Below, piece after piece: positions 16,748 through 25,563 of a stretch of 64,000 nucleotides of DNA. The notes beneath the pieces were generated by a model. That model saw only the letters and a list, made by a program, of their open reading frames with translations. It was not told the DNA's origin and ran no database searches. Positions within the stretch are counted from its first letter, which is position 1, and each line of letters begins with the position of its first letter. Both the position numbers and the translations under genes were made by a program. The stretch lies in NCBI RefSeq assembly GCF_000186345.1, contig NC_014962.1:1550001-1614000 (forward strand), in the 5' to 3' direction. The stretch comes from Isosphaera pallida ATCC 43644. Lineage in GTDB: Bacteria; Planctomycetota; Planctomycetia; Isosphaerales; Isosphaeraceae.

Positions 16748-19642
16748 GTGGCACGTTTTTCCGCCGCGTCCCCATCCCGACGTACCACCCGGACTTCCCA
16801 GGAACGATCCCCTTCGAGGGACGCTTCAATTGCCCTGGAGTCTCACGACCCGACTGATCCTATCCCACGGTTTGATGAGGTCTCGACTGACGCCTCCGAG
16901 CCGGCGTCTGCTCACAATGGGGCCACGTCGGCGGCGTCGCCTCGCACGACGCGGACCAAGAGCGTGACCAAAAAACCCAAGGCCGGTTTGAGTTCCACCG
17001 CGACTAAGCGGACCTCGCGCAAAGCCACCTCCGCCAAGCGCAGCACGGACAATGGTGAACCCGTGGAGGGAACTGCGGGCGTCGGGTCCCGTTCAGGCAA
17101 ACGCCAGGCGTTGGTGATTGTGGAAAGTCCCAAAAAGGCGATCGCCATCGGCAAGTTTTTGGGGAGTGGTTACGTCGTCAAGGCCAGCAAGGGTCACGTC
17201 CGCGACCTGCCCAAGAACGTCTTGGGGATTGACGTCGACCATGAATACCGTCCCACCTACGAAATCATCCCCAAGAAAGAGGACACGATTTCCGAATTGA
17301 AACGCGACGCCAACCGCGCGGACGTGGTCTACCTGGCCACCGACCCCGACCGCGAAGGCGAAGCGATTGCCTGGCACCTCAAGGAAGCACTCGAACTTCC
17401 CGACGAGAAGGTGCGGCGGGTGCGGTTCCACGAAATCACCGAGAAGGCAGTACGCGAGGCGTTCCAGCACGCCGGACCCATCGACCACCACAAGGTGGAC
17501 GCCCAACAGGCCCGTCGGCTGATGGACCGGCTCATGGGCTACCCCCTCAGTCAGCTGCTGTGGAAGAAGGTGGCACGCCACCTCAACCTGTCGGCCGGGC
17601 GGGTTCAGTCGGTCGCGGTGCGGCTCATCGTCGAACGCGAGAAAGAGATCCGCGCCTTCGTGCCCGAGGAATACTGGGAGATCACCGCGACCCTCTCGGC
17701 TCAGGGCAAGACCGACGAGCTGGACCGCTTCACCGCCAAGCTCGCCGAGTGGAAGGGTTCCAAGTTCAAGGTGGATCATGAGACCCAGGCCCGTGCCATC
17801 CGCGATGCGCTGACCGCCGCCGAGTTCGTGGTGCGTTCGGTGGAGGATGTCGAGAAAAAGGATCCCCCCGCTCCCCCCTTCAAGACCTCGACCCTCCAGC
17901 AACAAGCCTCGATCCGATTCCGGTTTTCGTCCGACCGCACTATGTCGATTGCCCAACAGCTTTATCAAGGCATCGACCTAGGCGACGGCAATACCGTGGG
18001 ACTGATTACCTACATGCGGACCGACTCGCTGCGTGTCAGCGACGAGGCGATCAAAGGGGTGCGTGAAGTCATTGCCTCACGTTACGGCGACGCCTACCTG
18101 CCCGTCAAACCCAACCAGTACGAAGCAGGCAAACTCGCCCAAGAGGCCCACGAGGCGATTCGACCCACCGACCTGAGCCTCACCCCCGAGTCGATCCAGA
18201 ACCGGCTGACCCATGATCAGTTCAAACTCTATCAACTGATTTACCGCCGCTTCGTGGCCAGCCAGATGACCCCGGCAATCTTCGCGGTCACCAATGTGAC
18301 GATCGAGGCGGGCGAGGGCGTCTTCAAGACTCAGGGCAAGATGCTCAAGTTCGACGGCTACCGCAAAGTCCTTCCGCCTGCCGGTAAGCAGGAGGACGCT
18401 TTGCTGCCCCCCTTGGTTCCCCACCAGATCCTCGATCTGCATGCGTTGGAACCATCCCAACACTTCACACAGCCCCCCCCCCGTTACAACGAGGCCAGCC
18501 TCATCAAGGCGCTGGAGAAGGAAAACATCGGCCGCCCCTCCACTTACGCCACGATTATCCAGAAGATCCAGGAGCGCAACTACGTCGAGCAAAAGGATCG
18601 CCGCTTTTATGCCACCAACCTTGGCATGGTCGTCACCGATTTGTTGGTCGAGCATTTTCCCAAGATGCTCGACCTCAAATACACCTCGCACATCGAAGAC
18701 GAACTCGACCGGATTATGAGTGCGGAAGCGCGAATGGTGCAGGTGCTGGACGAGTTTTATCACCCGTTTCAGGACGCCTTGAAAGTCGCTGAGACGCGGA
18801 TGCCCAAGGTCCAGATTCCCTCGGACAAGGTATGTCCGACCTGTGGCGCTCCCATGGTCGAAAAGTACAACAAGGCGGGTAAATTTTTGGGTTGCTCGCG
18901 TTATCCTGACTGCACCACCATAATGTCGGCCGACGGCACCCTCAAAAAAGCGGCGGTCGAGACGGAATACCAATGCCTCAAATGCGGCAAACCGCTGGTG
19001 ATGCGCGAGGGTAAGCGAGGCGAATTCCTGTCCTGCTCGGGGTATCCCGAATGCAAGGAAACCTATCAACTTGACGAAGACGGCCGCCTGATTCCCACTC
19101 GCGAGGAGACCGACTACATTTGCTCCAAGTGCGGTAAACCGATGCTCAAGCGTCAGGGGCCGCGCGGACCGTTCCTAGGTTGTTCAGGCTACCCCAAGTG
19201 CAAGAACACGATTCAACTCGACGATCAAGGCCAGCCGGTCAAGACCATCGAGATCGACGTGAAATGTCCCAAGTGTGGCGGACCCATGGCGATCAAGCAA
19301 AGCTGGCGCGGGCCATTTTTAGGGTGCCTGAATTATCCTAAGTGCCGCGGCACCGCGCCGATTCCGCCGGAACTCAAAGAGAGTCATCCCGAGCTGTTTG
19401 TCAACACCCGCGCCGAAGACCCCATCAAGGCCGCGTTGAAGTCGTTGACCATTGACGAACCATGCAGCAAATGCGGCAAACCGATGGTGGCACGTCAGGG
19501 GAAAAAAGGCTTTTTCCTGGGTTGTACCGGCTATCCCAAATGCCGTGAGGTGAGAGAGCCGGACGAAGCCACCCTGGAACGCATCCAGCAAGCGGTCGCC
19601 GCCGCCGAAGGGCTGACAGCTGGCTCTCCCGCAGCCACTTGA
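16748..19642 (+). CDS. topA: DNA topoisomerase I with five zinc ribbons
   Basis: A predicted 964-residue type IA topoisomerase that relaxes negative supercoils. After a Ser/Thr/Lys-rich N-terminal tail (about residues 1-115), the TOPRIM domain starts at ALVIVESPKKAIAIGKFLG and includes ATDPDREGEAIAWHL. The catalytic Tyr422 lies in LITYMRTDS. The C-terminus (about 695-935) carries five C4 zinc-ribbon modules of the form CxxCGxPM...GxFLGCxxYPxC, more than the three of E. coli TopA. The GTG at 16748 is chosen with GAGGA about 10 bases upstream, though other in-frame starts (16694) exist, so the tail length is uncertain. Codon pattern and both flanks suggest a single-gene transcript. Confidence 0.95.
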   Translation: MARFSAASPSRRTTRTSQERSPSRDASIALESHDPTDPIPRFDEVSTDASEPASAHNGATSAASPRTTRTKSVTKKPKAGLSSTATKRTSRKATSAKRSTDNGEPVEGTAGVGSRSGKRQALVIVESPKKAIAIGKFLGSGYVVKASKGHVRDLPKNVLGIDVDHEYRPTYEIIPKKEDTISELKRDANRADVVYLATDPDREGEAIAWHLKEALELPDEKVRRVRFHEITEKAVREAFQHAGPIDHHKVDAQQARRLMDRLMGYPLSQLLWKKVARHLNLSAGRVQSVAVRLIVEREKEIRAFVPEEYWEITATLSAQGKTDELDRFTAKLAEWKGSKFKVDHETQARAIRDALTAAEFVVRSVEDVEKKDPPAPPFKTSTLQQQASIRFRFSSDRTMSIAQQLYQGIDLGDGNTVGLITYMRTDSLRVSDEAIKGVREVIASRYGDAYLPVKPNQYEAGKLAQEAHEAIRPTDLSLTPESIQNRLTHDQFKLYQLIYRRFVASQMTPAIFAVTNVTIEAGEGVFKTQGKMLKFDGYRKVLPPAGKQEDALLPPLVPHQILDLHALEPSQHFTQPPPRYNEASLIKALEKENIGRPSTYATIIQKIQERNYVEQKDRRFYATNLGMVVTDLLVEHFPKMLDLKYTSHIEDELDRIMSAEARMVQVLDEFYHPFQDALKVAETRMPKVQIPSDKVCPTCGAPMVEKYNKAGKFLGCSRYPDCTTIMSADGTLKKAAVETEYQCLKCGKPLVMREGKRGEFLSCSGYPECKETYQLDEDGRLIPTREETDYICSKCGKPMLKRQGPRGPFLGCSGYPKCKNTIQLDDQGQPVKTIEIDVKCPKCGGPMAIKQSWRGPFLGCLNYPKCRGTAPIPPELKESHPELFVNTRAEDPIKAALKSLTIDEPCSKCGKPMVARQGKKGFFLGCTGYPKCREVREPDEATLERIQQAVAAAEGLTAGSPAAT

Positions 19643-19713
19643 CCGATGGTTTGTCCCCCTGGCCGCCGATCGGGTTGTTCAAATCCTCTAAGGTCCAATC
19701 CGATTTCCCCGAC

Positions 19714-19729
19714 CGTTGGCTTCCCAACG
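19714..19729. terminator. Weak hairpin after topA
   Basis: CGTTGG-CTTC-CCAACG, a 6-bp stem, lies 70 bases after the topA stop and 190 bases from the convergent acpS end. There is no T tract, so it is only a possible terminator. Confidence 0.35.
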
Positions 19730-19922
19730 ATGCCCGACCCTAACAGGTTCCCAACCCATGAATGAGATCCGAGAACGAAGCCGTGAAGGGTGACAAGGAC
19801 GTGTTCCGAGTTCCTACCACCACGGGGTCGGAGATCAAAGGGACGGTTGCGAGTGAGTCGCCCCCTCCCCCCAAACTCGGTTTCCAATCGGGTTGAACGA
19901 CCCGAGTGAGGGTCTACGAAAC

Positions 19923-20456
19923 CTAGGAAGTCAAGTCGCCGGGAGGAACTCCATCATCCTGGGCGGAAAGATTCTCATCCCCTTTGAGGGTTGGGGGAAA
20001 CGGGGGCGGTGGAGGGATTGATGGGCGGCTCCCCGAAGAACCACTGCGGCTTCGGGAACTGGAACGCTTCGCTTTGGCCAGGACAAGAACCGTCGCGGTG
20101 GCGAAGTAACGATTGGTCGCCACCGCGATTTTTACGTCGCAAGTGCGACGGGCCAGAACCAGCAATTTGGCCCGCCCGCGGACCCTCACCTCCAAAACCC
20201 CATGTGAACGTTCAGCAATCTCGACATCAGTGGCCGCCACTCCTCCCTTCTTCCAGGTGGTCCCCAGCGCCTGCAGCATGGCTTCCTTGGCGGCCCATCG
20301 CCCCGCAAACCATTCGGCCGGTCGCTTACGGGAAATTCCCCGCTGGATCTCGCGTTCCGTGTAAACCCGGCGCAAAAAGACATCGCCATGGTCGGCCAAA
20401 TGCTTGGCGACTCGAACCACCTCGACAATCGATGTTCCTATTCCGATGATCTCCAT
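19923..20456 (-). CDS. acpS: Holo-ACP synthase-like protein, atypical metal site
   Basis: A predicted 177-residue protein whose first 125 residues match AcpS, which transfers 4'-phosphopantetheine from CoA to carrier proteins. It starts MEIIGIGTSIVEVVRV and contains WFAGRWAAKEAMLQALGT, keeping Glu58. The Mg-binding Asp of the usual GTDIVE motif is replaced by Ser9, and the usual SISH segment near the C-terminus reads IAVATNRYFATA. These losses suggest reduced or altered activity. The final 45 residues are a Ser/Pro-rich extension. The ATG at 20456 fits the family start; the upstream frame to 20570 is not protein-like. No partner gene is adjacent on this strand; the nearest carrier gene is at 4788-5042. 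Confidence 0.8.
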   Translation of the reverse strand: MEIIGIGTSIVEVVRVAKHLADHGDVFLRRVYTEREIQRGISRKRPAEWFAGRWAAKEAMLQALGTTWKKGGVAATDVEIAERSHGVLEVRVRGRAKLLVLARRTCDVKIAVATNRYFATATVLVLAKAKRSSSRSRSGSSGSRPSIPPPPPFPPTLKGDENLSAQDDGVPPGDLTS

Positions 20457-21141
20457 CGCGGAACTCCCGGTGACAATCGGACTTTTCGCGCCGAAACCAG
20501 AACTTGTTGGGGTTTGAGGAGGCCGCCGCTTCAACCGGTGTGACCGGCGAACGCAATCGCAATCACTCACAACCGATTCACGTTGGTTTGAACACGGAAC
20601 ATCACCCCTTGGTTTGGAGTTTACCTTGTTTTTCGATCAATCTCCAACCAACGTGGAGAACCGATTCTCCCAAATTGGAGAAAGAAATCGTGGCTCCCCT
20701 CGTTTGACTCCCCCCCTCTCTCTTGTGCCGAACGATGTTCAAGATTGTTACCGAGGGGGGATCTCCCCACGCCCACCGTGAACCGGCTGGAATGTGACCC
20801 GACTTGCCAGGCGTGGCGTATTGTCTACGCTCTCGAAGGTGAACCAAACACCGCCGCGAGTTTGGAAGGGTTCATCAACGTCATTACCCTCCATAGCGCG
20901 TTTTTGGCAATCCGTCGCGAGGTTGTCGCTTGTGGGTCGTGGAGTTCGTTACCTCATCGTAAACTTTGACTGGGAGTTGGTCTTCCTAAACGACCCAACC
21001 AAACCGGTCAAACCCAAAATGAGGGAGACTTTCCATCGGATTCCCGAACACCTCGGTAAGTTGCAAATCAAATCATCCACAGTTGAGTTGTTCCGGACCG
21101 AGTCCGTCTCCAATTGATTCCAGTTCCGAGGATTGCACCGA
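20457..21141. other. Intergenic gap, 685 bp, divergent
   Basis: This separates acpS (minus) and the fasciclin gene (plus). It contains a nested inverted repeat at 20641-20681 and long C and G runs around 20708-20760. Short frames here (20602-20847, 20794-21117) show no family resemblance. Confidence 0.5.
20641..20681. repeat. Nested inverted repeat
   Basis: Outer arms TCTCCAA (20641-20647) and TTGGAGA (20675-20681) enclose an inner hairpin GGAGAA-CCGA-TTCTCC (20655-20670). Because TCTCC and GGAGA recur, alternative pairings are possible. It lies between divergent acpS and the fasciclin gene and could be an operator or an RNA structure. Confidence 0.6.
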
Positions 21142-22398
21142 ATGCCGCACTTCCACACTGCTCGGGATCGATCAACCCACCGTCGTCGGTTTCAGTTCCA
21201 AGCCGACTGCCTCGGTTTGGAAGATCGGACCTTGTTGTCGGCCTCCCCGCTGACACGACCCGCGGCCGAAGTCGTCATCGCCTCCACGACTTCGACGAAC
21301 CGGGTCAACACGGTCAACCTTAACCAGAATCAGATCGCGGTTGCCGAGCGATTCGTCAACAACGTTTATTACGACCTGCTCGGTCGCGCTCCAACGAGCG
21401 AGGAGTTGACCCGTGGTGTCAATCAGATTTCGCGGGGTCAAGTCAACGCTCGGGTTCAATTCGTTCGGAATCTCTTACGTAGCGATCAGTTTCGCGCGAA
21501 CCAGATCGCCGAGGCCTATCAGCGTTATCTCGGCCGGGAGGTGACCGATCAAGAACTTCAGGGTTGGCTACGTGCCCTAGGTCCCAACGGATCAGTCGGA
21601 CGAGTGGAATTGGCCCTGTTGTCGGGTCCTTCCTTCTTCCGTCAAGCGGGCGGCACCAACGCCGCGTTCGTCCAAGCGCTTTTTGAATCGACCTCCGGTC
21701 AGGTCAATCCACGCGTGGCCGCCAATTTGGTCGCCAACTTGGACAGTGGGCGAATCAGCCGAACCGACGCGGCCCGCACCGTGTTGTTTGGTTCCCGCTC
21801 CGCCCAGGCGTTCGTCAACTCCGCCTTCAACCGGGTTCTCTACCGCGAGGCCGACGCTCCCGGTCTTGCCACCCTTTCTCAACGCTTCCAAGCGACGCGC
21901 CGTCCTGAAGCGGTCTTCGAGGCGCTCGCCACATCGCGGGAATACCTCAACCTCTCGGCTCGGGCCAATGGCGACCTCGTGGACACCGCCGCCTCTGCCG
22001 GCATCTTCAACACCCTACTGGCCGCCGTCGGCGCAGCGGGTTTGGAAGACACCCTGCGTGGCGAAGGACCGTTCACCGTCTTTGCGCCAACCGACGCCGC
22101 CTTTGCCGCTCTCCCAGCCGGTTTGCTCGACGCCCTGCTGCTGCCTGAAAACCGCCCGACCCTCACGCGCATTCTGACCTATCACGTCGTGCCCGCCAAG
22201 CTCTCTGCTCCAGAGTTGCTCAACCTCGGCTCGGCACCCACCGTCGAGGGCAATTCGGTCACAGTTAGCCTGAACAACCAAGGCAATCCCGTGGTTAATC
22301 AAGCCGGAATCGTGGCCGTCAACGTGCTGGCATTCAACGGCTTCGCCCATGCCATCGATCAAGTGTTGCTGCCGCCGGGGATTGTTCTCCCATCCTAG
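21142..22398 (+). CDS. DUF4214-fasciclin surface protein with LEPR-XLL-type motif
   Basis: A predicted 418-residue secreted or surface protein. The N-terminus has a basic stretch and LGLEDRTLLSA at about residues 24-34, the LEPR-XLL-type motif seen at the start of large extracellular planctomycete proteins. DUF4214-like repeats follow at about 65-275 (VNNVYYDLLGRAPTSEEL, then AYQRYLGREVTDQEL, then AFNRVLYREADAPGL). A FAS1 adhesion domain at about 277-410 has FTVFAPTDAAFAALP, ILTYHVV and the ending HAIDQVLLPP. The ATG at 21142 has GAGGA 9 bases upstream. It may bind surface glycans or other cells; it lacks an obvious C-terminal sorting motif. A strong hairpin follows the stop. Confidence 0.88.
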   Translation: MPHFHTARDRSTHRRRFQFQADCLGLEDRTLLSASPLTRPAAEVVIASTTSTNRVNTVNLNQNQIAVAERFVNNVYYDLLGRAPTSEELTRGVNQISRGQVNARVQFVRNLLRSDQFRANQIAEAYQRYLGREVTDQELQGWLRALGPNGSVGRVELALLSGPSFFRQAGGTNAAFVQALFESTSGQVNPRVAANLVANLDSGRISRTDAARTVLFGSRSAQAFVNSAFNRVLYREADAPGLATLSQRFQATRRPEAVFEALATSREYLNLSARANGDLVDTAASAGIFNTLLAAVGAAGLEDTLRGEGPFTVFAPTDAAFAALPAGLLDALLLPENRPTLTRILTYHVVPAKLSAPELLNLGSAPTVEGNSVTVSLNNQGNPVVNQAGIVAVNVLAFNGFAHAIDQVLLPPGIVLPS

Positions 22399-22441
22399 CT
22401 AACTACCCCTGACCATCACTGGGACGACCGACCTTTCCACG

Positions 22442-22473
22442 CCAACGCGACGCGCGTGTTCGCGTCGCGTTGG
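22442..22473 (+). terminator. Strong hairpin after fasciclin gene
   Basis: A perfect 13-bp stem CCAACGCGACGCG / CGCGTCGCGTTGG with a 6-base loop starts 44 bases after the stop and is followed by TGGTTTCC. It is likely a transcription terminator, although the T tract is short. Confidence 0.7.
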
Positions 22474-22571
22474 TGGTTTCCTTGCACTTCCTCCTCGAAA
22501 AAAAGCAAACTCTCTTGACCTCCCCCCCTCGCGTCAACCTAGGAGTTCCGACATTTTTCGGCGGCGGACTC

Positions 22572-22601
22572 TTGCCCAAACCCACCCCGATTGGGTATCA
22601 T
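22572..22601 (+). promoter_or_regulatory. Probable tRNA-Leu promoter
   Basis: TTGCCC (22572-22577), an 18-base spacer and TATCAT (22596-22601) resemble a sigma-70 promoter, with expected start about 30 bases before the tRNA. Confidence 0.5.
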
Positions 22602-22640
22602 TTCTGCACCACAAGTGAGGGAAAGTCATCCCCAAACGTT

Positions 22641-22726
22641 GCCGAAGTGGCGGAACTGGCAGACGCGCTAGGTTCAGGTCCTAGTGGGAGTAACATCCCG
22701 TGGAGGTTCAAATCCTCTCTTCGGCA
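22641..22726 (+). tRNA. tRNA-Leu(CAG)
   Basis: An 86-base type II tRNA with a long variable arm. The acceptor stem GCCGAAG pairs with CTTCGGC, then discriminator A. The anticodon stem CTAGG/CCTAG holds loop TTCAGGT, giving anticodon CAG, which reads CTG. The T arm is GAGG-TTCAAAT-CCTC. CCA is not encoded after the discriminator. All arms pair without mismatch in the stems checked. It stands alone; no other tRNA was recognised nearby. Confidence 0.95.
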
Positions 22727-22851
22727 CTCTGTCGGATTGATGATTTCTATTTTAATAAGCCCTCGCCTCTCCATTGACTTCGGCTCTGGATTTTGGATGA
22801 GCGTGAGAACCTCTTAAAGGCGGGATCGCATCCAAAAGGGTGTGACCCCGT

Positions 22852-22885
22852 TTTCGCTTGACTTGCACTGCTTTCGCTTGACTTG
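22852..22885 (+). repeat. 14-bp direct repeat at promoter
   Basis: TTTCGCTTGACTTG occurs at 22852-22865 and 22872-22885, 20 bases apart. The second copy overlaps the -35 element of the hldD promoter. Confidence 0.8.
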
Positions 22886-22905
22886 AATCCGTGTCCCCTT
22901 AGAAT
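22878..22905 (+). promoter_or_regulatory. Probable hldD promoter
   Basis: TTGACT (22878-22883), a 16-base spacer and TAGAAT (22900-22905) form a good sigma-70-like pair; transcription would begin near 22912, giving a leader of about 65 bases before hldD. Confidence 0.6.
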
Positions 22906-22977
22906 GCCGTCCCAACCTGATTAGCGACGATTTCCATTCACATCCCCACCGACCTCGAAAGGAGTCTTCCAACCACC

Positions 22978-24042
22978 ATGAGCGTCGTGGCGATTACCGG
23001 CGCGGCCGGGTTCATCGGCTCTAACCTGGCACATCGCATGGCGCGAGAGTTGCCCGACGCGACCTTGCTCCTGATCGATCACCCCCTAGACAATCGGAAA
23101 ATTGCTCACTGGCAGGGGTTGCCCAGTCGTTATGTGTACATCAGCCGCGACGTGTTGCGTGACTCCCTGATTCACGACCGTGACTTTTGGCCCCAGCCCC
23201 TGGATGTGGTGTTTCATCTTGGTGCGTGCAGCAGCACCACGGAACGCAACTGGTCCTACCTGGCCGACAATAATCTGGGTGACACCCAACGGCTTTGGAC
23301 TTATTGCGCCCGACGCGGCATCCCTTTTTACTATGCCTCCAGCGCCGCAACTTACGGCGACGGTTCCCAAGGCTTTTCCGACCGTACCCATCCGCGTGAC
23401 CTCAAACCCCTTAACCTTTACGGCAAGAGCAAAAACGATTTCGACCTCTGGGCGCTCGACCAAATCGACCGCGGCGCGGCCCATCCACCCGCTTGGGCCG
23501 GTCTCAAGTTCTTCAACGTGTTCGGCCCGCGCGAGGGTCACAAAGGACCGATGATGTCGATGGTTTGGAAAGCGCGCCGCCAGATCGAGGAAACCGGGAT
23601 TGTCCGTCTATTCCGGTCCAACACCCCCTCCCAGCCCGATGGTGGTCAGACCCGTGACTTTGTGTACGTCGAGGATTGTTTGGATCATCTGCTCTGGCTC
23701 TGGCGTCACCCTGAGGTCCACGGCCTCTTTAACAGTGGAACCGGCCAACCGCGAACCTTCCTCGACTTAGTCCACGGCGTCTTCTCCGCGTTGGAACGTC
23801 CGCCGCGGATCGAGTTCATTCCAATGCCTTCCGAACTTGTAGGCCAGTATCAGAACTTCACCCAGGCCGACATGAGCAAGCTGATCGCAGCCGGGTATCC
23901 ACTCAACCCCACCCCGTTGGAAGTCGGCATTCAACGCGCCTTTGAAACCGAAACCGCTGGCGTCTCCTCGGACCCGGCCATGCCCTCTACGCTCGTCGTC
24001 ACCCCGCAACCTGTCCACGGCCAGCCCACCCTCAGCCAATGA
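22978..24042 (+). CDS. hldD: ADP-L-glycero-D-manno-heptose 6-epimerase
   Basis: A predicted 354-residue HldD/RfaD enzyme that epimerises ADP-D-glycero-D-manno-heptose at C6 for LPS-core heptose. It starts MSVVAITGAAGFIGSN (GxxGxxG). Family signatures are FHLGACSSTTE, YASSAATYGDG, YGKSKNDFD with the YxxxK pair, and LKFFNVFGPREGHKGPMMSM. A later TRDFVYVEDC is also typical. The ATG at 22978 has AAGGAG upstream with a longer spacer. About 35 residues after the usual end are a Ser/Pro-rich tail. Other heptose genes are not in the window. Its presence is consistent with an outer membrane carrying heptose-containing glycan. Confidence 0.94.
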   Translation: MSVVAITGAAGFIGSNLAHRMARELPDATLLLIDHPLDNRKIAHWQGLPSRYVYISRDVLRDSLIHDRDFWPQPLDVVFHLGACSSTTERNWSYLADNNLGDTQRLWTYCARRGIPFYYASSAATYGDGSQGFSDRTHPRDLKPLNLYGKSKNDFDLWALDQIDRGAAHPPAWAGLKFFNVFGPREGHKGPMMSMVWKARRQIEETGIVRLFRSNTPSQPDGGQTRDFVYVEDCLDHLLWLWRHPEVHGLFNSGTGQPRTFLDLVHGVFSALERPPRIEFIPMPSELVGQYQNFTQADMSKLIAAGYPLNPTPLEVGIQRAFETETAGVSSDPAMPSTLVVTPQPVHGQPTLSQ

Positions 24043-24408
24043 CGCGGTGAACCTTCACCTGGCTTCGCAACAACCACCGTCGAAGACCCTTAGTCGACGC
24101 TCGGCAACAAGTTCCCGCTCGATACCGCCCGCTCAATCGAGTCGGTTGACGTCTCGCCACCGATTCCGTCGAATCGAAGCAACTTACCCTCGTGGTCAGA
24201 AAATGAGAACAATTCAATAAGGTGTTCTCTCCGGGCGTTCGCTCGATTTGACGCCCCGTCGTCCTCGCCCGTTCGGTCGGCCCGGCGCTCCGTCTGCACC
24301 GAATTGGCTTCCTTCGGCAAAGTTCCTCGCCGATCAAACGTTTGTTCGCCTCCAATGTGCGATGTTCTCGCGCGTGATGAATTGCACCATCGCGTGGGAC
24401 TGGAAAGG
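24043..24408. other. Intergenic gap, 366 bp
   Basis: Between hldD and the deoxyhypusine-synthase-like gene, both plus strand. Frames here have no protein-like composition, and no promoter pair or RNA gene was recognised. Confidence 0.4.
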
Positions 24409-25491
24409 ATGACAACATTTATGGCCTCGACTTCCGATCCCCTGGTCAAATCCGATCTTCTCAGTCAGACGGTCGAGCATATCGACATCACTCGTTATAA
24501 CGTGGTTCCGATCGTGGAGGCGATGGGGAGGATGGCCTTCTCGGCGCGTGATTTGGCGCGTGCCTCGGAGATTTACGACCGGATGCTCCACGACAAGGAT
24601 TGCGCGGTGATCCTCTGTCTGGCTGGGTCGCTGATCTCGGCGGGGCTCAAGCATATTTTCGCCGAGATGGTCCGCTCGCGGATGGTGGACGCCATTGTTT
24701 CCACTGGGGCCAATATCGTCGATCAAGACTTCTTCGAGGCGTTGGGCTTCCGCCACTACGTCGCCCAAGAGAAGTACCGCTCAGGGATGTTCGACGACCA
24801 ACTGCGGCAACTTCAAATCGACCGGATTTATGACACCTTCATCGACGAGGAGGAACTGCGGGTCTGCGACGAGACGATCCAGAAGCTGGCCGACGCCGCC
24901 GAACCGCGTCCCTACTCCTCGCGTGAGTTCATCAAGCTGATGGGTCGGCATTTGGAGACGGTCGGTTGCAACAGTGAATTGTCGATCGTCTATGAGGCCT
25001 ACAAGGCCGACGTGCCGATCTTCTGTCCAGCCTTCTCCGACTGCTCGGCGGGCTTTGGTCTGGTCGCTCACCAACATGCGCGAGGCGACGGTCCCAAGGT
25101 GTCGATCGACTCGGCCAAGGACTTTTACGAACTGACGCAACTCAAGATCCGCAACCCAGTCACTGGCCTCGTTATGATTGGCGGCGGCGTGCCCAAAAAC
25201 TTCGCGCAGGATATCGTCGTGGCCGCCGAAATCCTCGGCGAAGACGCGCCGATGCACAAATACGCCATCCAGATCACGGTGGCCGACGTACGCGACGGTG
25301 CGCTCTCCTCCAGCACCTTGAAGGAAGCCTCCTCTTGGGGCAAAGTGGACACCGTCTTTGAGCAGATGGTCTACTCGGAAGCGACCCTGGCCCTGCCTCT
25401 GATCGCGGGCTACGCCTACCACAAGGGAGCCTGGCGCGATCGGGAAGCTAAACGGTTGGCGCGTCTGCTCGAACCGACCGCCGTGAGCTGA
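24409..25491 (+). CDS. Deoxyhypusine-synthase-like enzyme
   Basis: A predicted 360-residue member of the deoxyhypusine synthase fold. The catalytic lysine equivalent is Lys312 in SSWGKVDT, the segment where the enzyme imine forms. LCLAGSLISAGLKHIF, VSTGANIVDQD and the FSDCSAGFG and IGGGVPKNF segments are family NAD/spermidine-site regions. Bacteria lack the eIF5A target, and some bacterial homologues instead make homospermidine, so a polyamine role is more likely than protein modification. The start is either ATG 24409 or ATG 24421; the upstream GGAAAGG favours neither clearly. The gene overlaps nothing and is followed by the CAAX protease gene 72 bp away, perhaps co-transcribed. Confidence 0.88.
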   Translation: MTTFMASTSDPLVKSDLLSQTVEHIDITRYNVVPIVEAMGRMAFSARDLARASEIYDRMLHDKDCAVILCLAGSLISAGLKHIFAEMVRSRMVDAIVSTGANIVDQDFFEALGFRHYVAQEKYRSGMFDDQLRQLQIDRIYDTFIDEEELRVCDETIQKLADAAEPRPYSSREFIKLMGRHLETVGCNSELSIVYEAYKADVPIFCPAFSDCSAGFGLVAHQHARGDGPKVSIDSAKDFYELTQLKIRNPVTGLVMIGGGVPKNFAQDIVVAAEILGEDAPMHKYAIQITVADVRDGALSSSTLKEASSWGKVDTVFEQMVYSEATLALPLIAGYAYHKGAWRDREAKRLARLLEPTAVS

Positions 25492-25563
25492 CCCCCGCTC
25501 GACCCGACCCATGCTGAGACTCCGGGCGGTGGATTCCCCTCCTCTTCGAGACTTCGTGTCAAC

